In this document: piece after piece, positions 43,622-51,413 of the stretch
Layout of the letters: each line of letters opens with the position of its first letter
Numbering within the stretch: the stretch's first letter is position 1
Assembly (NCBI GenBank): GCA_964596185.1
Contig: CAZQUE010000011.1
Coordinates: forward strand, 1 to 64,000
Direction: 5' to 3'
DNA length: 64,000 bases
Source of the DNA: DYKG01 sp964596185
GTDB lineage: Bacteria > Muiribacteriota > Ozemobacteria > Ozemobacterales > Ozemobacteraceae
The notes under the pieces: generated by a model
Seen by the model: the letters and a program-made list of their open reading frames with translations, nothing else
Databases searched by the model: none
What the model was told of the DNA's origin: nothing
Position numbers and translations under genes: made by a program

Positions 43622-44646
43622 TCGCGGTTATAATAGTCTTTCAGCTTTGGTGGAGAATTTACCCGCAGCTTTTTCAGAGCCTTTTCTTCGACCTGGCGCA
43701 CTCTCTCGCGGGTAACCCCAAGAATTCGGCCGATTTCTTCCAGAGATCTTGGAATACCATCGTCAAGACCGAATCGCAGCTTTACCACCATCTGTTCACG
43801 TTCGGTAAGAGCGACCATGACTCTTTCAATCTGATCACGCAAAAGTGAATCAATAACTGCTTCTTCAGGGCTTACTGCATCGTCATTGGAAATATAGTTT
43901 TCAAGCGAAGTGTCTTCTTTGTTGCCAACGGTAACTTCGAGAGAAACCGGTTCCTGGGTAAGACGAACGACTTCTTCGATTCGCTCGACCGGTAGATCGA
44001 CTCGTTCCGATAGTTCTTCCATGCTAGGTTCCCGGCCTTTTTCCTGCACAAAAATGCGAATATTTTTGCGAACCTTGTTGACGATTTCCATTATATGAAC
44101 CGGAATGCGAATGACCCTGGACTGCTCTGCAAGAGCCCTGGTGATTGCCTGGCGGATCCACCAGGTTGAATAGGTTGAAAATTTATAGCCGAGGGTGTAG
44201 TCAAATTTTTCGATAGAACGTAACAAGCCGAGATTGCCTTCCTGAATAAGATCGAGAAACAGCAAACCGCGATTGGTATACTTTTTGGCAATACTGACGA
44301 CAAGACGCAAATTAGCCTTGATCAAAGCCTCTCTGGCATCCTGATCTTTTTCAAGAATGCGCTTGGCAAAATCCTTTTCCTGGTCGTGAGTTGCCAACGA
44401 CAATTTGGTCAACTGCTGCAGATAAAGCTTCACCGAATCATCAAAAATAGATTCCTCTTTGCGCTTTTCTCTTTCATCCTGAGAATCGACGACATCATCA
44501 TCGTTACGCTTGCGATAGGGAGAAGCGATTTTAATATCTTCAATGGGCTTTTTGCGTGATTTTTCCTGTGGCTTTTCAGCCGGTGGCTCAGGTTTCTTCA
44601 CAGCAGGTGCGGTTTTTGTCGTTGCCTTGATGACCTTTTTAGGCAT
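43618..44646 (-). CDS. rpoD: Sigma-70 family RNA polymerase sigma factor (RpoD/RpoS type)
   Basis: A 342-residue sigma factor with a basic, proline-rich N-terminal tail, region 1.2 (SVKLYLQQLTKLSLATHD), region 2 (LRLVVSIAKKYTNRGLLFLD, QEGNLGLLRSIEKFDY, FSTYSTWWIRQAITRA), region 3 (GREPSMEELSERVDL) and region 4 with the -35 recognition helix (GVTRERVRQVEEKAL). Region 1.1 and the large non-conserved insert are absent, so it could be the primary factor of a reduced type or a group 2 factor. Its start overlaps the accA stop by 8 bases, an unusual operon partner. Confidence 0.88.
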   Translation of the reverse strand: MPKKVIKATTKTAPAVKKPEPPAEKPQEKSRKKPIEDIKIASPYRKRNDDDVVDSQDEREKRKEESIFDDSVKLYLQQLTKLSLATHDQEKDFAKRILEKDQDAREALIKANLRLVVSIAKKYTNRGLLFLDLIQEGNLGLLRSIEKFDYTLGYKFSTYSTWWIRQAITRALAEQSRVIRIPVHIMEIVNKVRKNIRIFVQEKGREPSMEELSERVDLPVERIEEVVRLTQEPVSLEVTVGNKEDTSLENYISNDDAVSPEEAVIDSLLRDQIERVMVALTEREQMVVKLRFGLDDGIPRSLEEIGRILGVTRERVRQVEEKALKKLRVNSPPKLKDYYNRD

Positions 44647-45616
44647 TTTCCAGCTCCTCTTCGCAACAGAACTGGCCCATGTTGCGAAACTTTCTGTAAC
44701 GATGTTCCAGCAACTCTTCCCGACTCATGGCCATGAGAGGTGGAAGGTGCTTTTCGACTGTCTGCCGGATTGCTTCGGCAACCTGTTGAGGATTTCGATG
44801 TGCTCCACCAAGAGGTTCAGGTAATATTTCGTCAATTATTCCCAATTCCTTTAGGTTAGCGGCGCGCATTTTTAAAGCCTGAGCAGCTTCTTTTGATTTT
44901 AGGGGATCGTTCCAGAGGATTGCAGCGCAACCTTCGGCGGAAATTACTGAATAGACCGAAAATTCAAACATAAAAATACGATCTCCGACGCTGATGGCCA
45001 AGGCTCCACCACTGCCGCCTTCGCCGGTTACGAAACAAAGAATGGGCACGGCAATCTGCGACATTTCGGCAAGATTGCGGGCAATCGCCTCACTTTGCCC
45101 TCTTTCTTCAGCTCCAATGCCAGGAAAAGCTCCGGGGGTATCGATGAAAATTACGACCGGCAGTTTGAATCGCTCAGCCATCTTCATCATTCGCATCGCT
45201 TTTCGGTAGCCTTCAGGGTGAGGCATGCCAAAATTGCGATAAATGTTTTCTTCTGTATCATGCCCCTTCTGGTGCCCAATAAACATGACTTTATGATCGC
45301 CAATCCGGCCAGGGCCAGCAACTATTGCGGCATCATCACTGAAAAGTCTATCTCCATGCAGTTCGACGAAATCATCCTGGCAGAGGATTTTTATCAGGTC
45401 AAGAGTAGAAGGGCGATCAATGTGCCTGGCGACCTGCGTAACCTGCCAAGGCTCGAGTTCGGTATAAATTTCTTCTTTCAGAACATTGATTTTCTCGGCA
45501 ATGGCATTAATTTCACGCGAAAGATCGATTTTTCCGTTTTCAGAAATGGACTGCAGCTCTTTTAATCTAGCTTCAAGCTCGATGATCGGTTTTTCGAATT
45601 CGAAATCTCTAGACAT
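44639..45616 (-). CDS. accA: Acetyl-CoA carboxylase carboxyltransferase subunit alpha
   Basis: AccA and AccD form the carboxyltransferase that moves CO2 from biotin to acetyl-CoA in fatty acid synthesis. The 325-residue protein has the N-terminal helical part (FEKPIIELEARLKELQ), HIDRPSTLDLIKI, FVELHGDRLFSDDAAIV, GHQKGHDTEENIYRNFGM, the active-site region DTPGAFPGIGAEERGQSEA and EGGSGGALAISVGD. It overlaps accD by 8 bases upstream and the sigma factor by 8 bases downstream. Confidence 0.97.
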   Translation of the reverse strand: MSRDFEFEKPIIELEARLKELQSISENGKIDLSREINAIAEKINVLKEEIYTELEPWQVTQVARHIDRPSTLDLIKILCQDDFVELHGDRLFSDDAAIVAGPGRIGDHKVMFIGHQKGHDTEENIYRNFGMPHPEGYRKAMRMMKMAERFKLPVVIFIDTPGAFPGIGAEERGQSEAIARNLAEMSQIAVPILCFVTGEGGSGGALAISVGDRIFMFEFSVYSVISAEGCAAILWNDPLKSKEAAQALKMRAANLKELGIIDEILPEPLGGAHRNPQQVAEAIRQTVEKHLPPLMAMSREELLEHRYRKFRNMGQFCCEEELENA

Positions 45617-46454
45617 TTTTGCCCCCAGCCTGGTAATTGAAGAGGTTTATCAGCTTTGCCAGAGTGTTTTTTAACACTCTTCGGTGCACCACAGTGTCGA
45701 TCATACCATGTTCTAGTAAAAATTCAGCCCGTTGAAACCCTTCGGGAAGTTTTTGCCTTATTGTCTGCTCGATTACTCTTGGGCCGGCAAAACCAATATA
45801 GGCACCCGGCTCAGCAATGTTTACATCGCCGAGACTTGCAAAACTTGCAGAAACTCCGCCGGAAGTAGGATCGGTAAGAATCGAGAAAAACGGTACCGAT
45901 GCACGGTTCATGCGCTGGATTGCGGCGGAAGTTTTAGCCATCTGCATAAGAGAAAGAATGCCTTCCTGCATACGCGCCCCCCCGCTGGCCGAAACGACTA
46001 TCACTGGAATATTCTCTTCAATTCCAGCTTCCATCATTCGGGTTATTTTTTCACCGACTACCGAGCCCATGCTTCCGCCCATAAAATCAAAGTTCATAAC
46101 GCCGAGAAAAACCGGGTTACCCCCGATGCTTGCCCGACCACAGGTGACCGCTTCAAAAACATCGGTTTTGTTTATGGCAATTGCCAGACGCTCCGGATAG
46201 GGTTTCGAATCAACGAATTCAAGAGGATCGACCGATTTCATTTCTCGATCGAGCTCAACGAAAGAATTATCGTCGGTCAAGAGCGCAATTCGATCCCAGA
46301 TGGGCATGCGCAAATGATGATCGCATTTTGTGCAAAGATAAAGATTTTTTGCCAGATCTTTGATCAGAAGAATCTCGCCGCATTTCGGGCATTTCTTCCA
46401 GAGATCAGAGGGTATTTCCCGTCTGGGACGGGTAAGCTTGTCAAACCATCCCAT
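45609..46454 (-). CDS. accD: Acetyl-CoA carboxylase carboxyltransferase subunit beta
   Basis: The 281-residue beta subunit begins MGWFDKL and has the zinc ribbon C22-x2-C25 and C41-x2-C44 (CPKCGE, LCTKC), then the crotonase-fold core with AVTCGRASIGGNPVFLGVMN, FMGGSMGSVVGEKITR, SASGGARMQEGILSLMQMAK, DPTSGGVSASFASLGD and GFAGPRVIEQT. It is the first gene of the accD-accA-sigma unit and has a good promoter. Confidence 0.97.
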   Translation of the reverse strand: MGWFDKLTRPRREIPSDLWKKCPKCGEILLIKDLAKNLYLCTKCDHHLRMPIWDRIALLTDDNSFVELDREMKSVDPLEFVDSKPYPERLAIAINKTDVFEAVTCGRASIGGNPVFLGVMNFDFMGGSMGSVVGEKITRMMEAGIEENIPVIVVSASGGARMQEGILSLMQMAKTSAAIQRMNRASVPFFSILTDPTSGGVSASFASLGDVNIAEPGAYIGFAGPRVIEQTIRQKLPEGFQRAEFLLEHGMIDTVVHRRVLKNTLAKLINLFNYQAGGKNV

Positions 46455-46501
46455 GGCTTACCGCCTGTCTGAATAAATTTTTGTCTGCCACATAAATTCT
46501 G

Positions 46502-46530
46502 GTTATACCAGATTTATAAAGCCTTTTCAA
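46502..46530 (-). promoter_or_regulatory. Sigma-70 promoter of the accD-accA-sigma operon
   Basis: On the minus strand TTGAAA (46530-46525), 17 bases, TATAAC (46507-46502). The leader to accD would be about 40 bases. Confidence 0.72.
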
Positions 46531-46580
46531 GCAGAAAGAACTTAACACATGCTTCAGTGAAATAAAAAATGACATTTTCG

Positions 46581-46614
46581 AGAAAGAAAAAGAGCTGCCT
46601 CTTGTTGAGGCAGC
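46581..46614 (-). terminator. Terminator after the CxxCH lipoprotein gene
   Basis: GCTGCCTC (46594-46601) and GAGGCAGC (46607-46614) form an 8-base stem with a 5-base loop. On the minus strand it is followed by CTCTTTTTCTTTCTC, a U-rich run. It sits between the lipoprotein stop and the accD promoter. Confidence 0.85.
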
Positions 46615-46645
46615 CCTATGGAGATCGCTCAATCAATCGTGATTA

Positions 46646-47692
46646 TCAACCACCGAAAGAATCCGTAGTAATATGGTAGATTTTGCTTTCATGGGTCTTG
46701 TTACTGCTGTCGTATGCTTCAAGATATACCTTGTAGTCCGTGCCGGCGTTCAGCCCGGTCAAAGTCTGATCGAAAGCAGTCATTGGTCCGCCACCTGCCA
46801 GATCATTGAGCTTAACCTGGTCAGCCAGCTGATTGGAGTCAGCAAAAATGAAGTATATGAACACGGTGCTCGGGTCAGCTACGGTAAACCTTACGTCAGC
46901 CTTGAAAGAACCATTGCTGCTGATAGAAACATTGGAAAAGAATGCATCGGCAACTTCGTCTGACCCTGTCGAAACAGAATCAACATCTATTGTTGCATCG
47001 GTGGTAGTGAAAGAAAGAGTACCGAACGAAGCTGAAGTTGTTCGGTTGCCACTTTTGTCCGTGCAGATCACCTCATAAGTATACTGGGTAAGAGCCTGCA
47101 AACCGGAAACTTCGAATTTATGACTGGTTGCATAGGTCATGCTCACCGGAAATTCAATTCGGTCACCGATTCTGGTGCGCAAAACCAGGCGACTCAAACA
47201 TAGCTCATCGGTTTTCCAGGTTATCATTACCGATTTGCTGGTCGGATTAGCGACAACTCCACTTATAATCGGCGGAATATTGTCTCCGAAACCGGGCAGA
47301 CCGTTAGTGCCATGACAAAGATAGCACATACTGGAGTCAGTGTAATAATGGTCAGGGTTCCTTGAAGTCTCGGTATGGCATGCAAGACAATCAGCCTGCT
47401 GCCAGCCAGGGTGCATGTTGTCGAGGAGAGGTGCATTGCTGTGTCCGTCAATGCTTCCCGACCCATCTGCTGGGGTTGAGATGATCGGAGAATCGATCGC
47501 CCCTGGATTCTGAACCGTTCCATCAGTCACCAGGCCGGTATTGACTGGTGATGTCGTCTGATAAGCACCCAGAGGGTTAACATTCGAGCCTGATGTTGTC
47601 GAAGACGAACACCCGGCTGACATGAATGCCACTGAACCAAGCAGGATCAGTAACAGCCATGAATTTATCCGTAGCTGGCGATAAGACTTCAT
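46646..47692 (-). CDS. Lipoprotein with two CxxCH motifs and fibronectin-type domains
   Basis: A 348-residue lipoprotein (lipobox SAGC, Cys28). After a low-complexity Ser/Thr/Gly linker come two haem c-type motifs, CLACH (Cys102, Cys105, His106) and CYLCH (Cys123, Cys126, His127), about 20 residues apart as in small multihaem proteins. Two fibronectin-III-like beta domains follow (SVMITWKTDELCLSRLVL, SGLQALTQYTYEVICTDKSG, LTGLNAGTDYKVYLEAYD). The product is probably exposed at the cell surface or in the periplasm; electron transfer is possible but unproven, since only two haem sites are present. A sigma-28-like box lies upstream and a terminator downstream, so it is monocistronic. Confidence 0.8.
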   Translation of the reverse strand: MKSYRQLRINSWLLLILLGSVAFMSAGCSSSTTSGSNVNPLGAYQTTSPVNTGLVTDGTVQNPGAIDSPIISTPADGSGSIDGHSNAPLLDNMHPGWQQADCLACHTETSRNPDHYYTDSSMCYLCHGTNGLPGFGDNIPPIISGVVANPTSKSVMITWKTDELCLSRLVLRTRIGDRIEFPVSMTYATSHKFEVSGLQALTQYTYEVICTDKSGNRTTSASFGTLSFTTTDATIDVDSVSTGSDEVADAFFSNVSISSNGSFKADVRFTVADPSTVFIYFIFADSNQLADQVKLNDLAGGGPMTAFDQTLTGLNAGTDYKVYLEAYDSSNKTHESKIYHITTDSFGG

Positions 47693-47743
47693 AGGTGATT
47701 TGTGACCTCCAATTTTGTTCCTGCTAACACAGGTCTCTAGGCT

Positions 47744-47772
47744 GTATCGACATAAAACTACGGAACTGTTAG
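47744..47772 (-). promoter_or_regulatory. Sigma-28-like promoter before the CxxCH lipoprotein
   Basis: On the minus strand CTAACA (47772-47767), 15 bases, GTCGATAC (47751-47744). The leader would be about 45 bases and includes a GGAGG ribosome-binding site. Confidence 0.5.
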
Positions 47773-47895
47773 CCTTTTTATCAGGCCGGTTTTAAATTTT
47801 CAAAGTTTTTTTATTCATTTTTTATTCAGAAATATCTGAAAGCTGTCGAATATGGTTGATGATTTAACAACCAAACTTTAAATTACGGGAAAAAT

Positions 47896-48504
47896 ATGAA
47901 ACCTTTGAAAACCTTTCTGGCGTGGTCGGCCACAATCCTTTTTTCTGCCATCTATTCGGTTGTGGTATATCCCCTGCACCTGATTAGAAATCTTGGTTAT
48001 CACCTAAGATCCCCCTCGGTATTGTTGTATGCCCTGATCTTCTTTCTGCTCGACCGATTCACCAAGCTGATAATTCTCAACAATACCCATGAGTTGCCCG
48101 TAAAGGTTGTTGAAGATTTCTTCACGATCACCTATGTCAAAAACCCTGGAGTAGCCTTTGGCTGGTTTCCTGACTGGCGGCTTCCACCAATCATCATGGC
48201 CTTGACCATGATAATCATTATTGCTTACTACAGTCTTAAACTGCCAGAAGAGGAACGTTTGACCCGTTGGTCGCTTGCACTGCTGGTCGGAGGTGCGGTC
48301 GGAAATCTTTACGACCGGGTCGTTTACGGTTTCGTCGTCGATTTCTTTCTCTTCCATTTCGGCAGTTTTGATTTTCCGGTATTCAACGTTGCTGATGTCG
48401 CAATAGACTTTGGCGTATTCATGCTGTTCATCGACATCTTCTTCCTTAGCCCGGAAGATGACACCGAGGGCACCGACCAATTGCTGCCGATGCCAAACGC
48501 ATGA
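47896..48504 (+). CDS. lspA: Lipoprotein signal peptidase with N-terminal extension
   Basis: Signal peptidase II removes the leader from diacylglyceryl-prolipoproteins. The core has the family blocks LLDRFTKLIIL, VKNPGVAFGWF, GGAVGNLYDRVVYGFVVDF and FNVADVAIDFGV, including the two catalytic aspartates. The protein has 202 residues, about 40 more than usual, because of an extra hydrophobic segment (ILFSAIYSVVVYPLHLI) before the first normal helix. It begins a lipoprotein-maturation cluster with two lgt genes. Confidence 0.94.
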   Translation: MKPLKTFLAWSATILFSAIYSVVVYPLHLIRNLGYHLRSPSVLLYALIFFLLDRFTKLIILNNTHELPVKVVEDFFTITYVKNPGVAFGWFPDWRLPPIIMALTMIIIIAYYSLKLPEEERLTRWSLALLVGGAVGNLYDRVVYGFVVDFFLFHFGSFDFPVFNVADVAIDFGVFMLFIDIFFLSPEDDTEGTDQLLPMPNA

Positions 48505-48520
48505 GCGTTGTCATGTTCTG

Positions 48521-49297
48521 ATGTATCCAATTTTCTGGGTCACACCATGGTTTAATATCTATTCTTATGGTCTGCTCATTGCATTGGGCTACAGTGCCGG
48601 CACTTTTATCATAATTCGTGAAGCACGAAAGCAGGGTTTGCCCGCAGAAGCTATTTTCGACATGCTTTTGCTGCAGCTCATAGTCGGAATCTGTGGTTCA
48701 CGCCTTCTCTTCCTGCTGGAATATGCTCCCGAAAAACTAAACATTCGCGACTTTTTTGCTTTTGAGCAGGGTGGCTTGACTTTTTATGGCTCATTGATCA
48801 GTAGTTTTGTCTTTGATCTTCTCTATCTTAAGTTCCGGCGCATTCCTTTCTGGCAAGTCATGGACTGTATAGGTTTCGGCATGCCAATTGGAATAGCAAT
48901 CGCTCGTCTTGGCTGCTTTCTGAATGGTTGCTGCTACGGCACCGAGTGCAGCATGCCATGGGGAGTTACTTTTCCTCTTGTCAGCTCTGCTCCGGTCCAT
49001 CCAACTCAGCTTTATGAATCTTTTGCAGCATTGCTGACCTTTGGCTTATTGATCAAGTTCCGCAACCGACAGCGCAACTTTGGCGAGATCTTTCTTGCTT
49101 CCGCATCCTTATACAGTTTCTTTAGATTCTTCATTGAATTCTTTAGGGCTGAAAATCCGGTAATTTTTATGGGAATGAAGCTTTCGCAGCTGATTGGCAT
49201 AATCATAATCATTGCTTCTTTCTATGTTCGCAAGCAAATCGATCAAAGCCGAAAATTGCGCATTCTACCAGAAACCGAGACGAAAGAACTCAGCTAA
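48521..49297 (+). CDS. lgt: Prolipoprotein diacylglyceryl transferase (first copy)
   Basis: Lgt transfers diacylglycerol from phosphatidylglycerol to the lipobox cysteine. The 258-residue integral membrane protein has ICGSRLLFLLEY, GGLTFYGSLISSFVF, the signature AIARLGCFLNGCCYG, VHPTQLYES and FRFFIEFFRAEN. The signature differs from the E. coli form (RLGNFINGE) in having cysteines, a variant known in other phyla. The start is ATG 48521; upstream in-frame codons would run far back into lspA. No clear ribosome-binding site precedes it. Confidence 0.9.
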   Translation: MYPIFWVTPWFNIYSYGLLIALGYSAGTFIIIREARKQGLPAEAIFDMLLLQLIVGICGSRLLFLLEYAPEKLNIRDFFAFEQGGLTFYGSLISSFVFDLLYLKFRRIPFWQVMDCIGFGMPIGIAIARLGCFLNGCCYGTECSMPWGVTFPLVSSAPVHPTQLYESFAALLTFGLLIKFRNRQRNFGEIFLASASLYSFFRFFIEFFRAENPVIFMGMKLSQLIGIIIIIASFYVRKQIDQSRKLRILPETETKELS

Positions 49298-50038
49298 ATG
49301 CCCAGCACCTATCTTTATGGAGTTCTTCTAACCATAGCATTTGCGCTCGGATTGCTTTTATTCTGGCGTAACCGCCCGGTCAAAAATTTCAGCTTCGACA
49401 ATTTCATTGACATGAGTTTAATAATGGCTTTTTTGGCCATTATTGGGGCGAGATTGCTTTATATTGCCCTTTACCCCGAGCAATTTTCGACATTTTACGA
49501 CTATATTGCACTGCATGAAGGCGGACTGGTTTTCTATGGCGGGTTTGTTGCAGCAATCAGCGGGTTGATAATCTATTGCCACCGAAAAAAAATCGATCTT
49601 GCTCCGACTCTGGCTGGACTGGCACCTTCTTTGGCTCTTGGCCATGCGATCGGTCGTCTCGGCTGTTTCAACAACAACTGTTGCTATGGAAAAACCACCA
49701 ATTGCTGTCAAATTTACCATCTCCCAGGCGACCCAGCTGGAGTTTACCGTCATCCCACGCAATTATACGAAGCATTCTTTCTGCTTATTTTAATGCCCCT
49801 TCTCCAGTTACAGCTCAACCGATGCCGGTCTGATCAAAATGCGGACTATTTAACGGTAGTCAGCGGTTACATTTTCGGTTATACTATCTTTCGTTTTCTA
49901 ATTGAATTTTTACGCGGTGATGACCGGGGCGGGTTCTTCTGGTACATGTCTATATCTCAGATACTGAGCCTGTTGATAATGACTGTCATGTTGGTCATCA
50001 CGATTAAGCGAAAGCATAATTCCGGGAAAAACAACTAA
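49298..50038 (+). CDS. lgt: Prolipoprotein diacylglyceryl transferase (second, tandem copy)
   Basis: A 246-residue paralogue of the preceding gene, starting directly after its stop. It has IIGARLLYIALY, LHEGGLVFYGGFVAA, AIGRLGCFNNNCCYGK, RHPTQLYEAF and IFRFLIEFLRGDDRGG. Both copies keep the conserved Arg and the FR-x3-EF-x-R element, so both may be active, perhaps with different lipid or substrate preferences. Its stop overlaps the rluD-like start (TAATG). Confidence 0.88.
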   Translation: MPSTYLYGVLLTIAFALGLLLFWRNRPVKNFSFDNFIDMSLIMAFLAIIGARLLYIALYPEQFSTFYDYIALHEGGLVFYGGFVAAISGLIIYCHRKKIDLAPTLAGLAPSLALGHAIGRLGCFNNNCCYGKTTNCCQIYHLPGDPAGVYRHPTQLYEAFFLLILMPLLQLQLNRCRSDQNADYLTVVSGYIFGYTIFRFLIEFLRGDDRGGFFWYMSISQILSLLIMTVMLVITIKRKHNSGKNN

Positions 50039-50976
50039 TGAATAAAGCAATTGAATGGATTATTGAAAATGAGTTTGCTGGAAATCGCCTTGACTGTGCG
50101 ATCAATCAGAAATTTGGCAACCAGTTCTCTCGCACCCAGGCCCAGGAACTGCTAAAGTCAGGCGAAATTACCGTTGACGGCAAAAAGGTCAAGCCCGGCT
50201 TGAAAGTCAAAGGCGGCGAGAAAGTTATCCTTCCCGAAACAATTGAAGAGAAAGAAACAGGCATTTCCGCCACCGAACTTAACTTTCCAATTCTTTATGA
50301 AGACCGACAGATTATTGTCATTAACAAGCCAGCTGGCCTGGTGGTTCACCCAGGTGCGGGCGGTGAAAAAGAAACTGTCGTTTCTGCCCTGCTTGGGCAT
50401 ACGAAATTGAGCCCCATCGGCGCTCCAACCCGCCCTGGCGTGGTACACCGCCTTGACAAGGGAACCAGCGGCATAATGCTTCTGGCCAAGACCAAAGAAG
50501 CCCACCGCAAGCTTGCAACGGCATTTGCCGGTCATGACATCGAGAAAGAATATCTTGCAATCATTCAAGGACACATCGTTAACCGAAAGGGGCGCATCGA
50601 AGTCGCTATCGAGCGAGATAAAGTTCATCGCAAAAGAATGAAGGCGACTTCTCCAGAAAAGGGTCGCATGGCAATAAGCCATTTTGAAGTTCTGGAATAC
50701 CTCGATGGCGCGACCCTGGTAAAGGTTCGCATTCTAACTGGTCGAACGCATCAGATCAGGGTTCACATGGCATTTACCGGTCATCCGTTGCTTGGAGATA
50801 GCACCTACGGCGGCCGTAAGACAAAATTGGGGTCAGGACACTACCTGCACGCCTGGCGACTTTCGTTGGCTCATCCAGGCACCGGAAAAAAAATGGAATG
50901 GCGTGCCGAGCTTCCGCCTGCCTTCAAAAATGCGATAACCGAACTTGGTTCGAAGTTAACTGAGTTGCCCCTTTGA
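50038..50976 (+). CDS. rluD: RluD-like 23S rRNA pseudouridine synthase
   Basis: A 312-residue RluA-family enzyme with an N-terminal S4 RNA-binding domain (FSRTQAQELLKSGEITVDG) and the catalytic domain: IVINKPAGLVVHPGAG, the active-site HRLDKGTSGIMLLAKT, GRTHQIRVHMAFTGHPLLGD and LHAWRLSLAHP. Length and order fit RluD, which modifies helix 69, but RluA/RluC relatives cannot be excluded. rluD next to lspA is a common arrangement. Confidence 0.92.
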   Translation: MNKAIEWIIENEFAGNRLDCAINQKFGNQFSRTQAQELLKSGEITVDGKKVKPGLKVKGGEKVILPETIEEKETGISATELNFPILYEDRQIIVINKPAGLVVHPGAGGEKETVVSALLGHTKLSPIGAPTRPGVVHRLDKGTSGIMLLAKTKEAHRKLATAFAGHDIEKEYLAIIQGHIVNRKGRIEVAIERDKVHRKRMKATSPEKGRMAISHFEVLEYLDGATLVKVRILTGRTHQIRVHMAFTGHPLLGDSTYGGRKTKLGSGHYLHAWRLSLAHPGTGKKMEWRAELPPAFKNAITELGSKLTELPL

Positions 50977-50999
50977 CTTTGTCTGCCAAATTCCGATAA
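50971..50999 (+). promoter_or_regulatory. Weak sigma-28-like box before the pseudopilin-like gene
   Basis: CTTTGA at 50971-50976, 15 bases, TCCGATAA at 50992-50999. Spacing matches the stronger sites, but both boxes deviate and the first overlaps the end of the rluD-like gene. Confidence 0.3.
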
Positions 51000-51023
51000 A
51001 AAATAAAACGAATATCAGGAAGA

Positions 51024-51401
51024 GTGATGAAAAAAGCTAACAGTAAGATATCATTACAAATGGCTCCTTCACGAGGCAGCATCGGCCTTTATGTCATTGT
51101 TTTTCTTCTGGTTGGACTGCTTTTGTCGATTTTTTTGTTTTTTCCACAGTTTTTGAATATGCAGTCAGGCATTAACAGCATTACCTGCCGGGAAATCAGA
51201 AAAAAAGTTAAAATGGCAGTTGAAGACCATGACGCCAACAATACAAAAACGATCATGATTCCCGGTCAACCGGTCGACCTGGACTACCTCAAGGAAAAGG
51301 GCTATCTTGCAGAGGTTCAGCTATGCCCGGAGAAGGGTAAATATTTTATCGGTCCTAATGGCCGCATTATTTGCAGTTTTCACGAAAACGACAAGGATTG
51401 A
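51024..51401 (+). CDS. Pilin-like membrane-anchored protein
   Basis: A 125-residue protein with one N-terminal helix (IGLYVIVFLLVGLLLSIFLFF) and a small head with the sequence LCPEKGKYFIGPNGRIICSFH. This C-P-x2-G-x-Y...C-x2-H pattern is shared with the pilin at 32.4 kb and is typical of ComGC-like heads. The N-terminus lacks the Glu+5 and a clear G|F site, so it may be a pilin head on an ordinary membrane anchor rather than a prepilin peptidase substrate. It precedes the HAMP gene by 12 bases. Confidence 0.6.
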   Translation: MMKKANSKISLQMAPSRGSIGLYVIVFLLVGLLLSIFLFFPQFLNMQSGINSITCREIRKKVKMAVEDHDANNTKTIMIPGQPVDLDYLKEKGYLAEVQLCPEKGKYFIGPNGRIICSFHENDKD

Positions 51402-51413
51402 AACGGAGGTTTT

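Noticed and set aside
45732..46472. Plus-strand reading frame of about 246 codons opposite accD
   Set aside because: It is the shadow of accD, whose family match is certain, and it encodes no recognisable domain.
47841..47851. GTCGAATA before lspA as another sigma-28-like -10
   Set aside because: It has an inserted base compared with GTCGATA, and no CTTAAT-like hexamer lies at the right distance.
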